Part shown: positions 36,342 to 44,443 of the stretch, piece by piece
Layout: the number at the start of each line of letters is the position of its first letter
How positions within the stretch are numbered: the stretch's first letter is position 1
Source of the DNA: Paenibacillus tundrae
GTDB taxonomy: Bacteria > Bacillota > Bacilli > Paenibacillales > Paenibacillaceae
Direction: 5' to 3'
Assembly: GCF_036884255.1 (NCBI RefSeq)
Contig: NZ_CP145605.1
Span: forward strand, 496,001-560,000
Length of the DNA stretch: 64,000 nt
The notes under the pieces: model-generated
What the model saw: the letters and a program-made list of their open reading frames with translations, nothing else
Told to the model about the DNA's origin: nothing
Database searches by the model: none
Translations under genes and position numbers: made by a program

Positions 36342-37241
36342 TTATGTGGTTACCATATCGCCGCCGTTCACATGAATGCACTCACCTGTAACATAGGAGG
36401 AATCACGGGATGCAAGGTAGACATAGGCAGCCGCAAGCTCGTAGGGCTGACCAGCCCGACCCATTGGTGTATCTGTCCCAAATACTTGCACATCCTCAGC
36501 AGAGAAGCTGGCAGGAATGAGCGGTGTCCAGATCGGCCCCGGGGCAACAGAATTCACGCGAATCCCTTGTGGAGCGAGCGATTGAGAGAGTACACGGGTC
36601 AGCGAGACGACCGCTCCTTTGGTGGAGGAGTAATCAATTAACTGCACGTTACCTTTGTACGCTGTAATAGAAGCTGTATTAATGATCGATGCGCCTTTAC
36701 ATAGATGGGGGAGAGCTGCTTGGATCAGAAAAAAGTAGGCAAACACATTCGTTTGAAATGTGTGGTAGAGCTGTTCCTCTGTAATATCGACAATGCTAGG
36801 CTGTACATACTGCACCCCATGGTTATTGACCAAAACATCAATTTTTCCGAACGTTTCCATCGTTGTGCGAATGACCGCTTGGCAGTTCTTTTTTAGCCTG
36901 AGATCAATCTCAATCAGCAGACACCGCTGCCCCAATTCCTCAATTCGTTCGCGGGTCCTCTCGGCATCGGTTCGTTCATATAGATAAGCAATGACGATGT
37001 CTGCACCTTCTTTGGCAAAAGCAATAGCTGTCGCTCTTCCAATCCCACTATCGCCACCCGTAATAATGGCCACTTTGCCGTCTAATTTGCAGCTGCCAAT
37101 ATAAGCGGGATCTTCGCTGATGGGTTCGGGTACCATTAAGGTTTCTAGACCGGGCTGTTGATCCTGATGCTGGGGGGGAAAAGCTAGCTTTTGTTCTTTA
37201 CATACCGTTTTCTCACCATAAAAAGGATAGACGGGATTCAT
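36342..37241 (-). CDS. SDR-family oxidoreductase (YhdF/YghA-like)
   Basis: 299 residues from the ATG at 37241 (GAGGAGG 9 nt upstream). The first 40 residues are the hydrophilic extension common to this subgroup. The Rossmann motif is TGGDSGIGRA, then NNHG, the catalytic YSSTK (Y-x3-K) and VAPGPIWTPL. A C-terminal TGECIHVNGG tail is conserved. Paralogues in Bacillales are general-stress dehydrogenases with unknown substrates. Cytosolic; NADP or NAD preference is not clear from TGGDSGIG alone. Confidence 0.9.
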   Translation of the reverse strand: MNPVYPFYGEKTVCKEQKLAFPPQHQDQQPGLETLMVPEPISEDPAYIGSCKLDGKVAIITGGDSGIGRATAIAFAKEGADIVIAYLYERTDAERTRERIEELGQRCLLIEIDLRLKKNCQAVIRTTMETFGKIDVLVNNHGVQYVQPSIVDITEEQLYHTFQTNVFAYFFLIQAALPHLCKGASIINTASITAYKGNVQLIDYSSTKGAVVSLTRVLSQSLAPQGIRVNSVAPGPIWTPLIPASFSAEDVQVFGTDTPMGRAGQPYELAAAYVYLASRDSSYVTGECIHVNGGDMVTT

Positions 37242-37439
37242 GAATGTACATCCTCCTCGAAAGTTCATTGATACGGCTAACCTATGCATTCGCCCAGAGG
37301 AAGGTGCGGTATTGATCAGGAATCATTTGTTTTTTACATGCGGAATATACCATAATAAGGATATCCACTCATTCCATATAGCTCCGCAAATGAAGTGTAA
37401 GATGAGATGTTGATCATACGATGGAGGTGTCAGGTGTCA

Positions 37440-37862
37440 ATGAACATTCAAGGGATTAACCATCTGTGCTTTTCTGTATCCAATCTCGAAAAATCCATAA
37501 CATTCTATGAGCGGGCGCTTGGTGCGCGCATTCAGGTGAAGGGACGTAAGCTAGCCTATTTTGAGCTGGCAGGCTTGTGGATCGCTTTGAATCAAGAAGA
37601 TGTCATTCGCAATTATACTGAACAAACGTATACACATATTGCTTTTACCGTTACAGAAGAGGATTTTGATGCATCCTTACAACAGTTGCGTGAAGCAGGT
37701 GCGAACATTCTACCAGGTAGACCCAGGGATAAGAGGGACGCATTATCCGTTTATTTTACCGATCTCGATGGGCATCTGTTCGAACTACACACCGGGAATC
37801 TGCAGCGCAGACTGGAATACTACCGTGAGGACAAACCACACATGACCTTTTATACGGAATAA
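37440..37862 (+). CDS. fosB: Metallothiol transferase FosB (fosfomycin resistance)
   Basis: 140 residues from the ATG at 37440 (GGAGGTG upstream; GTG 37434 possible). A VOC-fold enzyme that opens the fosfomycin epoxide with bacillithiol, using a divalent metal. Ligands H8, H66 and E115 are present in NHLCFSV, YTHIAFT and LFELHTG, and the FosB signature [12 protein letters not shown] and [20 protein letters not shown] ending are seen. C10 matches the conserved active-site Cys. Intact and probably intrinsic, as in many Bacillales; it lies in ordinary chromosomal context. Confidence 0.94.
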   Translation: MNIQGINHLCFSVSNLEKSITFYERALGARIQVKGRKLAYFELAGLWIALNQEDVIRNYTEQTYTHIAFTVTEEDFDASLQQLREAGANILPGRPRDKRDALSVYFTDLDGHLFELHTGNLQRRLEYYREDKPHMTFYTE

Positions 37863-37976
37863 TTGAACATCCAACACTTAAGTTCCAACACTCAAGAAGG
37901 ATCTCATTTACAACTTGATAAAGACATGTAGGGATTACATTTAGTAGAACTGGATTGAAAATAGCTTACATATCTA

Positions 37977-38004
37977 TTGTGTAAGTCATAGGTTCACCTA
38001 TAAT
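37977..38004 (+). promoter_or_regulatory. Probable promoter of the S9 peptidase gene
   Basis: TTGTGT (37977-37982), 16-bp spacer, TATAAT (37999-38004), giving a leader of about 110 nt. Confidence 0.5.
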
Positions 38005-38123
38005 ATGGAATCTATCACCTTATTTTACCACTGTTAAATACTTTCCATGCCACATGAAACTAGTTGCACATGTCAATGTCCGAGCTCAATCTCAATGTGT
38101 AAACATTCTCAAGGAGGTTTCTC

Positions 38124-39935
38124 ATGATTGAATTTCCTAAACCAGATGTAGAGCAATATTTTCAGTCCTACCGGATTACCCATTTTGCCGTATCCAGTGA
38201 TGAGACACGTTTGTATTTTGACAGCAACCTGAATGGTCAGCCCAATATCTGGGCGATGGATCTGCCGGGAGGATACCCCTATCCGCTGACATACTTGAAT
38301 CAGAGCAGCATGTTTATCAAGCCTGACCCACTGGGGCGTTATATCTTAACTGCATTTGATCATGATGGGAACGAGAGTTATCACTTATATGCCATTCCGC
38401 CAGAGGGCGGGGTACCGAAGCCGGTAGTACCTGCAGAGCCGAATGATCGCTGTTACTTTGCTCATCTATCCGAAGATGGGGAGCGTCTGTACTATTTTAC
38501 GAGTGCTGGCAATCCGAATTACCTGAATTCTCGTCGTCTTGATCTTGCTACGGGTGAGGACGTCTTGCTCCATAGCGGGGAAGAGGTGTCTAACAGCTTG
38601 GCTGCGGTGAGTCCAGATGAGAAGAGCTTTGTCATTGTGAAAATGTACTCGAATACATATCAGACAGCGCATCTGCATCGAGACGGTGAGATCGAGGACA
38701 TTTTACCTGTGTCAGAGCGGCAGAGTCAGGTACCTTTTGTCATCTATGTGGATCATAAACGTCTATTGATGCTCACCAATGATAACGAGGCATATTCTTA
38801 TGTTGCGGAGTATGATCTAGATACGCGTGAATTTCGTCCGGTATGTAAAATTGAAGGTGAGGATGTTGAGAGATTTCGTTGGCACAAAGAAACCGAAACG
38901 TTATACCTATGGACACTTACGGGTACGGAGAATCGGATGTATATCCTGGGCAAACAGGACACTACGCCTCGGCGGGTGGACATGCCTTTAGATACGATTG
39001 CGCAGGCGACCGTAAGCAAATCCGGTAATCTGTATATCCTTGGACGTGGAGCTATTCAGCCACATAACATTTATCGATTGCCTGCGGGCAGCGATTCGTG
39101 GGAACCCCTGACGAATAATCGGGTGACTGGGCTGAGTCCTGATGATCTGGTGTATCCAGACGTGATCCGCTATAACTCGTATGATGGGCTGGAGATTGAA
39201 GCTTTGTTGTTCAAAGCTAAGCCAGAACTGGCGAACGGATATACAGTATTTTGGCCGCACGGAGGACCTCAAGCCTCGGAGTCGAAGTTTTTCCGTCCGA
39301 TGTTCCAGATGATGTTAGCTCAGGGCTACCATATTTTTGCACCTAATTTCCGGGGAAGTTCTGGTTATGGAGCTGAATTCATCAAGATGGTTGAACGTGA
39401 TTGGGGCGAAGGACCAAGACTAGACTGTGTTGCGGGAATTCAATGGCTGTTCGATCAGAACATCTCTTCACCAGACCGTCTATTTGTTGTAGGTGGCAGT
39501 TATGGGGGTTACATGACCTTGCTTCTCGCAGGTCGCCATCCAGAACTGTTCCGAGCAGCCGTTGATATTTTTGGCCCAAGTAACCTGTTCACATTCCTGG
39601 AATCCGTCCCTGAGGATTGGAAACCCGTGATGGAGAAGTGGTTAGGTGATGCCGAGCGTGACCGCGAACGCTTAACGAAAGATTCGCCAATTACCTATCT
39701 AGATCAGATGGTGAACCCGATGCTGGTCATCCAGGGGGCTAATGATCCTCGAGTCGTGAAGGCAGAGTCGGATCAGATCGTGGAGGCATTGCAGCAGAAG
39801 GGTCTGGACGTCGAGTATCTGGTGTTGGATGATGAGGGACATGGCTTCTCCAGAAAAGAGAACGAGATTCTCGTGTATCGGCGCATGTTGGAATTCTTGC
39901 AGAAACATCAGGAAGCTCCGGTACAGCAAGTTTAA
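38124..39935 (+). CDS. S9-family prolyl oligopeptidase-type peptidase
   Basis: 603 residues, cytosolic. An N-terminal beta-propeller (about 1-340) covers a C-terminal alpha/beta-hydrolase. The catalytic triad is S459 in GGSYGGYM, D541 in GANDPRV and H573 in EGHGFS, with the oxyanion segment WPHGGPQ near 378. Domain order and motifs fit acylaminoacyl- or oligopeptidases of family S9C. It trims short peptides. AAGGAGG precedes the ATG. Confidence 0.92.
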   Translation: MIEFPKPDVEQYFQSYRITHFAVSSDETRLYFDSNLNGQPNIWAMDLPGGYPYPLTYLNQSSMFIKPDPLGRYILTAFDHDGNESYHLYAIPPEGGVPKPVVPAEPNDRCYFAHLSEDGERLYYFTSAGNPNYLNSRRLDLATGEDVLLHSGEEVSNSLAAVSPDEKSFVIVKMYSNTYQTAHLHRDGEIEDILPVSERQSQVPFVIYVDHKRLLMLTNDNEAYSYVAEYDLDTREFRPVCKIEGEDVERFRWHKETETLYLWTLTGTENRMYILGKQDTTPRRVDMPLDTIAQATVSKSGNLYILGRGAIQPHNIYRLPAGSDSWEPLTNNRVTGLSPDDLVYPDVIRYNSYDGLEIEALLFKAKPELANGYTVFWPHGGPQASESKFFRPMFQMMLAQGYHIFAPNFRGSSGYGAEFIKMVERDWGEGPRLDCVAGIQWLFDQNISSPDRLFVVGGSYGGYMTLLLAGRHPELFRAAVDIFGPSNLFTFLESVPEDWKPVMEKWLGDAERDRERLTKDSPITYLDQMVNPMLVIQGANDPRVVKAESDQIVEALQQKGLDVEYLVLDDEGHGFSRKENEILVYRRMLEFLQKHQEAPVQQV

Positions 39936-39940
39936 TCAAA

Positions 39941-39985
39941 AAAACCGGCAGGACGTGAGAATCTCTCAACGTTCTGCCGGTTTTT
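39941..39985. terminator. Bidirectional intrinsic terminator
   Basis: AAAACCGGCAG (39941-39951) pairs with CTGCCGGTTTT (39974-39984), extended by ACGT/ACGT inside. It lies between convergent genes. Confidence 0.88.
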
Positions 39986-40048
39986 CACATTTATTTTTCC
40001 AGACCTATTACTAACCATATTCTTCTGGTATATATACTATATTTTCAA

Positions 40049-41083
40049 TTAGTCCAGCAAAGCAATAACCGAGTCAATATACTGCTGAGCCCATGTGGCA
40101 AAAGGTAGATCTGCATCCCAAGTGACTTGTTGAGTCGCTTTGGCTTCACCCCATACCAATATGCGCTGATATAGAAGATGGATTCGCAGTCGTTCAGCAA
40201 AATGCTGACACCGTTTCACATCGTCAGCGCAGATCAGCTCCCGGTAAGTACATAGAAAGCTTTGAGCTAGCTCAGGCTTATGATCCCGCAGATACATAGC
40301 CGTTATTTTGGTCAGATCAGCGGTGCCATCTCCAAAATACGAGGTTGTAAAATCAAATAAACCACTAATCTGCCATTCATAAGGAGCCTTCTGCTGCTTC
40401 TCCATGACCAGATTCTCGGACTTATAATCACCCATGACAAAACTATAGACCGACATGGATTCAAAAGCAGACCTAGCCTCACATAGCTGCTCGTCAACCC
40501 AGTCTACATCCTCCTTGGTAATCCTCGAATATTGGGTAGCATCCTGTAACCAGTAGTCAATCGTGCCATATAGCCAGTCCGAATACGTTCCTGCAAAAGG
40601 TACAATTCGCTCAGCTACCGGATCATATTCTCCTGCGTTAGGCACCTTCCAGTGGTGGAGTTCGATGAGTGTATGTGCCAGCATTTTGGTGATCTGCTGT
40701 TCCTCGTCTGAGCTTAGTGTTGTTTGTAGGGCAGTATCATGCAGGTGCTGTCCCGGGAGTTCCGGCATAATCGCATAACTCCAACCGAGAAGATCCGTCT
40801 CCTCATGAACCTGATAGGGAATAGGGACAGGAACCGTGGTGTGCTCTGCTAGCTGCTCTACGAAAAACTGTTCCTCCTGAAGCTGTCCTTTATATAACGG
40901 ATTGCCTTTGAGGATGAATTCACCCTGGGAAGTGTGGATATGCAATGTCTGTCCCATAACCCCTTCAGCCGTTCGGCGGTAATGGATGAGTGTGCCAAGG
41001 TTGAAGTAGTCTAGTGCCTTCTGCAAATCCTTCTCCGCTACTTCCCCAAGGATATTGGTGGCAAAATAAATACGAGTTGTCAT
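40049..41083 (-). CDS. Aminoglycoside phosphotransferase-like kinase
   Basis: 344 residues of the APH fold. An ATP-binding lobe (GQTLHIHTSQGEFILKGNP, with Lys) is followed by hinge AIMPELPGQHL. The catalytic loop is FVMGDYKSENLV, where the usual HGD is MGD, keeping the catalytic Asp and the Asn (D-x4-N). The metal-binding LFDFTTSYFGD follows. The His-to-Met change is uncommon but not inactivating by itself. Substrate is unknown; most chromosomal members phosphorylate small metabolites rather than drugs. It lies 20 bp after the Imm51 gene. Confidence 0.83.
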   Translation of the reverse strand: MTTRIYFATNILGEVAEKDLQKALDYFNLGTLIHYRRTAEGVMGQTLHIHTSQGEFILKGNPLYKGQLQEEQFFVEQLAEHTTVPVPIPYQVHEETDLLGWSYAIMPELPGQHLHDTALQTTLSSDEEQQITKMLAHTLIELHHWKVPNAGEYDPVAERIVPFAGTYSDWLYGTIDYWLQDATQYSRITKEDVDWVDEQLCEARSAFESMSVYSFVMGDYKSENLVMEKQQKAPYEWQISGLFDFTTSYFGDGTADLTKITAMYLRDHKPELAQSFLCTYRELICADDVKRCQHFAERLRIHLLYQRILVWGEAKATQQVTWDADLPFATWAQQYIDSVIALLD

Positions 41084-41103
41084 AGAAACCTCCTGACTAC
41101 TCC

Positions 41104-41418
41104 TTAGTCCAGTTCAGCTCTAGAGAACAGGTCATGAATGAGATCATGCTGTTCACAGGCCTGTTTGAACCCTCGGGTGAACGTTATAAGGGCATCCTTG
41201 TTATCCGAGTAGACACAGAACATGTCAGCTTCAGGATCGAAATGAATTACAGCTACTAATTCGGGCATGTTCTCTTCAAGAAACACGGCTGCCAATGACG
41301 CCCAATCGTAACCATTGCCCTCGAAGCCTTCGTCAGCACGTGATTCGAAGACCTTTTGGTTATACGTACCTACATTTAAAATAACAGAATATGATCCCGT
41401 CTGTGCATCAATAAACAT
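41104..41418 (-). CDS. Imm51-family immunity protein
   Basis: 104 residues. GFEGNGYDWASLAAVFLEE and HFDPEADMFCVYS are features I associate with immunity family Imm51 of polymorphic toxin systems. The family protects against a cognate secreted toxin by direct binding. No toxin with a matching C-terminal domain is encoded nearby. The ribosome site (AAAGGAA) is about 14 nt from the ATG. It lies between a SUKH immunity gene and an APH-like gene, on one strand. Confidence 0.7.
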   Translation of the reverse strand: MFIDAQTGSYSVILNVGTYNQKVFESRADEGFEGNGYDWASLAAVFLEENMPELVAVIHFDPEADMFCVYSDNKDALITFTRGFKQACEQHDLIHDLFSRAELD

Positions 41419-41477
41419 AAACGGCGCAAGTTCCTTTCTAGTGTCGATGGCATTAGCTGCCCCTCCTCAGGAATATG

Positions 41478-42455
41478 TTAGCTATCTTGTTCGCCTTCAT
41501 CGATTTCGAATGTATCGGGATCAACCAGCCCACGCACAAATGCTTCAAAATTAGCAGCCAGGTATGTAATCTCATAGTCATCCTCTTGATCGACATGGAC
41601 TACACAGGGCTCACCCTCCGGGCCACAGAACCGATAGTCCAGCATTACAACATCGTGACCCGCCGATGGACAATCACAGATCACGATTCCGAGATCAGGG
41701 TATCCCCAATCTTCAATCATGAACCGGCTTCCAAATTCCCCGCCTAGGGAGTACATTTTATCCCACCCAATGCCTAGGATGCTTGTAATCGCAATGTGAT
41801 CATCTGCCCAGGAAGTTGCTCCTTGGGTAGGGAATGCAGTGAGCGTTGGAACGCCACCATTCTGGGTATTCATCAGCTGAATGTAGGAAGCAGGCAGCTT
41901 GTACCCTAATTCCCGCTCAATCGATATAATCATTTCCTCATCGAAAGGCTCGGAGACATGGTTATCTAACGCATAATCGCTCTGCTCCCAGAACGATGCA
42001 GGAGCATAGGTTCCAGAGGCGGCTCTAAGGTGATTCAATGTCCCGCGACGTTCCCATTCCGCTCGTTCCGCCTCATAGCGTTGCAGGTCTTGTTGCATCT
42101 TTTCTGCTTTGGGTCTGAGCATTTCGAGGAACTCTAGCGTAGAATCGTCATGTGGCAAAAGCTCGTTCGCTCGCTCGAAAGCCAGCAATGCCTTTTCATA
42201 ACTAGCAATGTAGGCATATGCGTACCCTAAACGGTATTGCCAGAGCGGATCATAGGCTCCTTGCTCATGAACAGACAGTAACTGCTCAATCGCTTCACGG
42301 TATCGTCCCGTATTGTTATAAGCTCTCGCCAGTTGACCAACTAGCTCATAACTCCGGTCAGATTCCGGGATATTATGAATATGCTCTATAATGCGCTTGT
42401 ACTCGTCCTGTTCATGCCAGGCGTTCAGCTGTTCCAGCAGTTCTCTTTCCATCAT
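41478..42455 (-). CDS. SUKH (SMI1/KNR4) immunity protein with TPR-like N-terminus
   Basis: 325 residues. Residues 1-120 form TPR-like helices (LARAYNNTGRYREAIEQL, YRLGYAYAYIASYEKALLAFERA). The C-terminal domain is SMI1/KNR4: ISIERELGYKLPASYIQLMNTQNGG, the signature of family entry, then SILGIGWDKMYSLG and GIVICDCPSAGHDVVMLDY. SUKH proteins are immunity factors of contact-dependent or secreted toxins. GAGATGAGGTG precedes the ATG. With Imm51 it makes an immunity pair without a toxin. Confidence 0.87.
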   Translation of the reverse strand: MMERELLEQLNAWHEQDEYKRIIEHIHNIPESDRSYELVGQLARAYNNTGRYREAIEQLLSVHEQGAYDPLWQYRLGYAYAYIASYEKALLAFERANELLPHDDSTLEFLEMLRPKAEKMQQDLQRYEAERAEWERRGTLNHLRAASGTYAPASFWEQSDYALDNHVSEPFDEEMIISIERELGYKLPASYIQLMNTQNGGVPTLTAFPTQGATSWADDHIAITSILGIGWDKMYSLGGEFGSRFMIEDWGYPDLGIVICDCPSAGHDVVMLDYRFCGPEGEPCVVHVDQEDDYEITYLAANFEAFVRGLVDPDTFEIDEGEQDS

Positions 42456-42525
42456 TACACCTCATCTCTATAAATGCGGAGTCTTCCTTAATTTGTATAT
42501 GTACATTGTACAAGGTCTAAAGTCA

Positions 42526-42580
42526 AAAAAACACTCCCGTCAGCAGACAGCCGTGAAGGCTTCCACTAAGAGAGTGTTTT
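42526..42580 (-). terminator. Terminator of the ribonucleotide reductase operon
   Basis: AAAACACTC (about 42528-42536) pairs with GAGTGTTTT (42572-42580); read on the minus strand it ends in TTTTTTTGACTT. The nrd transcript would run through the tandem repeats before reaching it. Confidence 0.65.
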
Positions 42581-42600
42581 GGTCATGCCGTTAGGCATAT

Positions 42601-43042
42601 TCGGGTGAATTCCATATTCGATGCTGATCATGCCGCTAGGCATGTTTCGTAATCAAAAGCGAACTTTATAAACTACCTCATAAAGATCAGGTTTAAAAAG
42701 GTCGGTTTTCAGTACCGAGAAGATGGAATAAAGCCAGAAATGGAGTAGCGGAGCGTAGATAGAGCTACGTGAGCAACGGACATTTCGGGTGAATTCCATA
42801 TTCGATGCTGATCATGCCGCTAGGCATGTTTCGTAATCAAAAGCGAACTTTATAAACTACCTCATAAAGATCAGGTTTAAAAAGGTCGGTTTTCAGTACC
42901 GAGAAGATGGAATAAAGCCAGAAATGGAGTAGCGGAACGTAGATAGAGCTACGTGAGCAACGGACATTTCGGGTGAATTCCATATTCGATGCTGATCATG
43001 CCAATTAGGCATGTTTCGTAATCAAAAGCGAACTTTTTAAAC
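42601..43042 (-). repeat. 184-bp tandem array carrying family A repeat units
   Basis: Two full 184-bp units (from 42601 and 42785) differ at only about one base (GGAGCG/GGAACG), and a third partial unit (from 42969) runs to the end of nrdB. Each unit holds a family A core with GTTTAAAAAG/CTTTATAAAC ends. The joint TACCTCATAAAGATCAG resembles the last bases of nrdB (TACCTCTTACAGATCGT, 13 of 15 aligned bases). Confidence 0.85.
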
Positions 43043-43048
43043 TACCTC

Positions 43049-44080
43049 TTACAGATCGTCAAATCCGTTGTCGTCGCCGACTTTACCGTAATTCCGCGAT
43101 TTAGCTTCGAAGAAGTCTGTTTTGGTTGCATTCAGCGCTTCATCGGAGAATGGCTTGATCCAAGGCATGCAGTTCACATCAACGCCTTCGTACGCTTTTT
43201 CCATACCCATCAGGCGCAGACGTTTATTAGCGATGTATTTGATGTAATCTTCCAGCTCATTCAGGTCAATGCCACGAACGTTGCTGAGAGTGTAGTGTGC
43301 CCAGTTGGTTTCGAGCTCAACCGCACGGTCAATCGTTTTGTAAACGTAGTCCATGTTCTCTGGTGTGTTCAGTTCTGGGAAGTCGATCAACAGTTGCTTG
43401 TACACTTCTGCGAAGAAGTAGCAGTGTTGGTTCTCATCACGCTGAATATAAGAGATCATCTGGCTAGTCGCCATCATTTTCTGGTCACGGGCCAGATTGT
43501 AGAAGAAGGCGAATGTACTATAGAAGAAGATACCTTCAAGGATCAGATCGGCAACCATCGCTTGGAAGAACGTCTGTGGAGACGGCTCATCCCGGAAGCT
43601 TTGATAGATGTCAGCGATAAACCGGTTACGATCCAGCAATACCGGATCATGCTTCCAGTATTCGAAGATTTCTTTTTGCTCTTGGTCAGATACGATGGAA
43701 GATAGAACGTAAGAGTACGATTGGTTGTGAACAACCTCTTGTTGTCCAATGATTGCAGAGATCGCTTCAAGTGAAGAATCGGTAAAGTAACGTTTAACAT
43801 CACCAACAAACATCGTTTGCATGGAATCAAGAACAGCGAGTAGGGAGATGTTAATTTTGAATGTACGTTTCTCTTCCTCTTCCAGTTGAGCAAACTGGGA
43901 AGCATCTTTGGACATCGGAATTTCGTCCGCGATCCAGTGGTTAAGCAATAACACTTTGTACAGCTTGTACATGTGAGGCATACGAATGTCGTTCCAGTTC
44001 AAGATCCCTGAGCATTCCCCTTCAATGATACGTGTCGATTGGTTAGGGGCTTCGGTATTGAAAATTTTCTGTACTTGCAT
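43049..44080 (-). CDS. nrdB: Class I ribonucleotide reductase, beta subunit
   Basis: 343 residues. This subunit makes the tyrosyl radical for dNTP synthesis. All dinuclear-metal ligands are present: D85, E115 and H118 (in EVVHNQ), E182, E216 and H219 (in RDENQH), and the radical Tyr is Y122, as in E. coli NrdB. C-terminal residues needed to reach the alpha subunit follow. No NrdI flavodoxin gene is near, so a class Ib (NrdF) assignment is less likely, but I did not compare alignments. Its AAGGAG site (44091-44096) abuts a family B repeat. It is the second gene of the operon. Confidence 0.92.
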   Translation of the reverse strand: MQVQKIFNTEAPNQSTRIIEGECSGILNWNDIRMPHMYKLYKVLLLNHWIADEIPMSKDASQFAQLEEEEKRTFKINISLLAVLDSMQTMFVGDVKRYFTDSSLEAISAIIGQQEVVHNQSYSYVLSSIVSDQEQKEIFEYWKHDPVLLDRNRFIADIYQSFRDEPSPQTFFQAMVADLILEGIFFYSTFAFFYNLARDQKMMATSQMISYIQRDENQHCYFFAEVYKQLLIDFPELNTPENMDYVYKTIDRAVELETNWAHYTLSNVRGIDLNELEDYIKYIANKRLRLMGMEKAYEGVDVNCMPWIKPFSDEALNATKTDFFEAKSRNYGKVGDDNGFDDL

Positions 44081-44090
44081 AATCCGTTCA

Positions 44091-44439
44091 CTCCTTAGAA
44101 ATATTCACTGTTAACTACGCTGACAGAACAACCTTCCGATCGCTGTTATCCCCAGATTTCTTGATTCCCTTTTCTAAGGGGAAATCCGGGGATAGCCTCT
44201 GCTTCCGATGTAGCTTTCTTTCAGAAAGCTTTTAGGCGAGCGCTCCGCTTCTTCAGGTTTTTTCTGTCCTCTTCGTTAATGGTGAAATTTTTAAATAATT
44301 GTTGTAGTAAAAATATCTATATCAACATCGAAAATGATGTCGTGATCATATTTAGGCAAAAAAGTACCAGAGCAACGCTATTTTGCATTCAAAACAGGAT
44401 GCCCTGGTGGTCATCGTAAGTCTAGTAAATATTCTTTAG
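44091..44439 (-). repeat. Family B repeat relative between nrdA and nrdB
   Basis: Read on the minus strand, GAGGACAGAAA, GAAGCGGAGCG, TATCCCCGGATTT, AAGGGAATCA, ATCTGGGG, and AACAGCGATCGGAAGGTTGTTCTGTCA match the element at 16132-16321 in the same order, with about 150 extra bp. AACTAAAGAATATTT lies at one end. The nrdB ribosome site is at the other end. It is transcribed with the operon. Confidence 0.75.
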
Positions 44440-44443
44440 TTCA

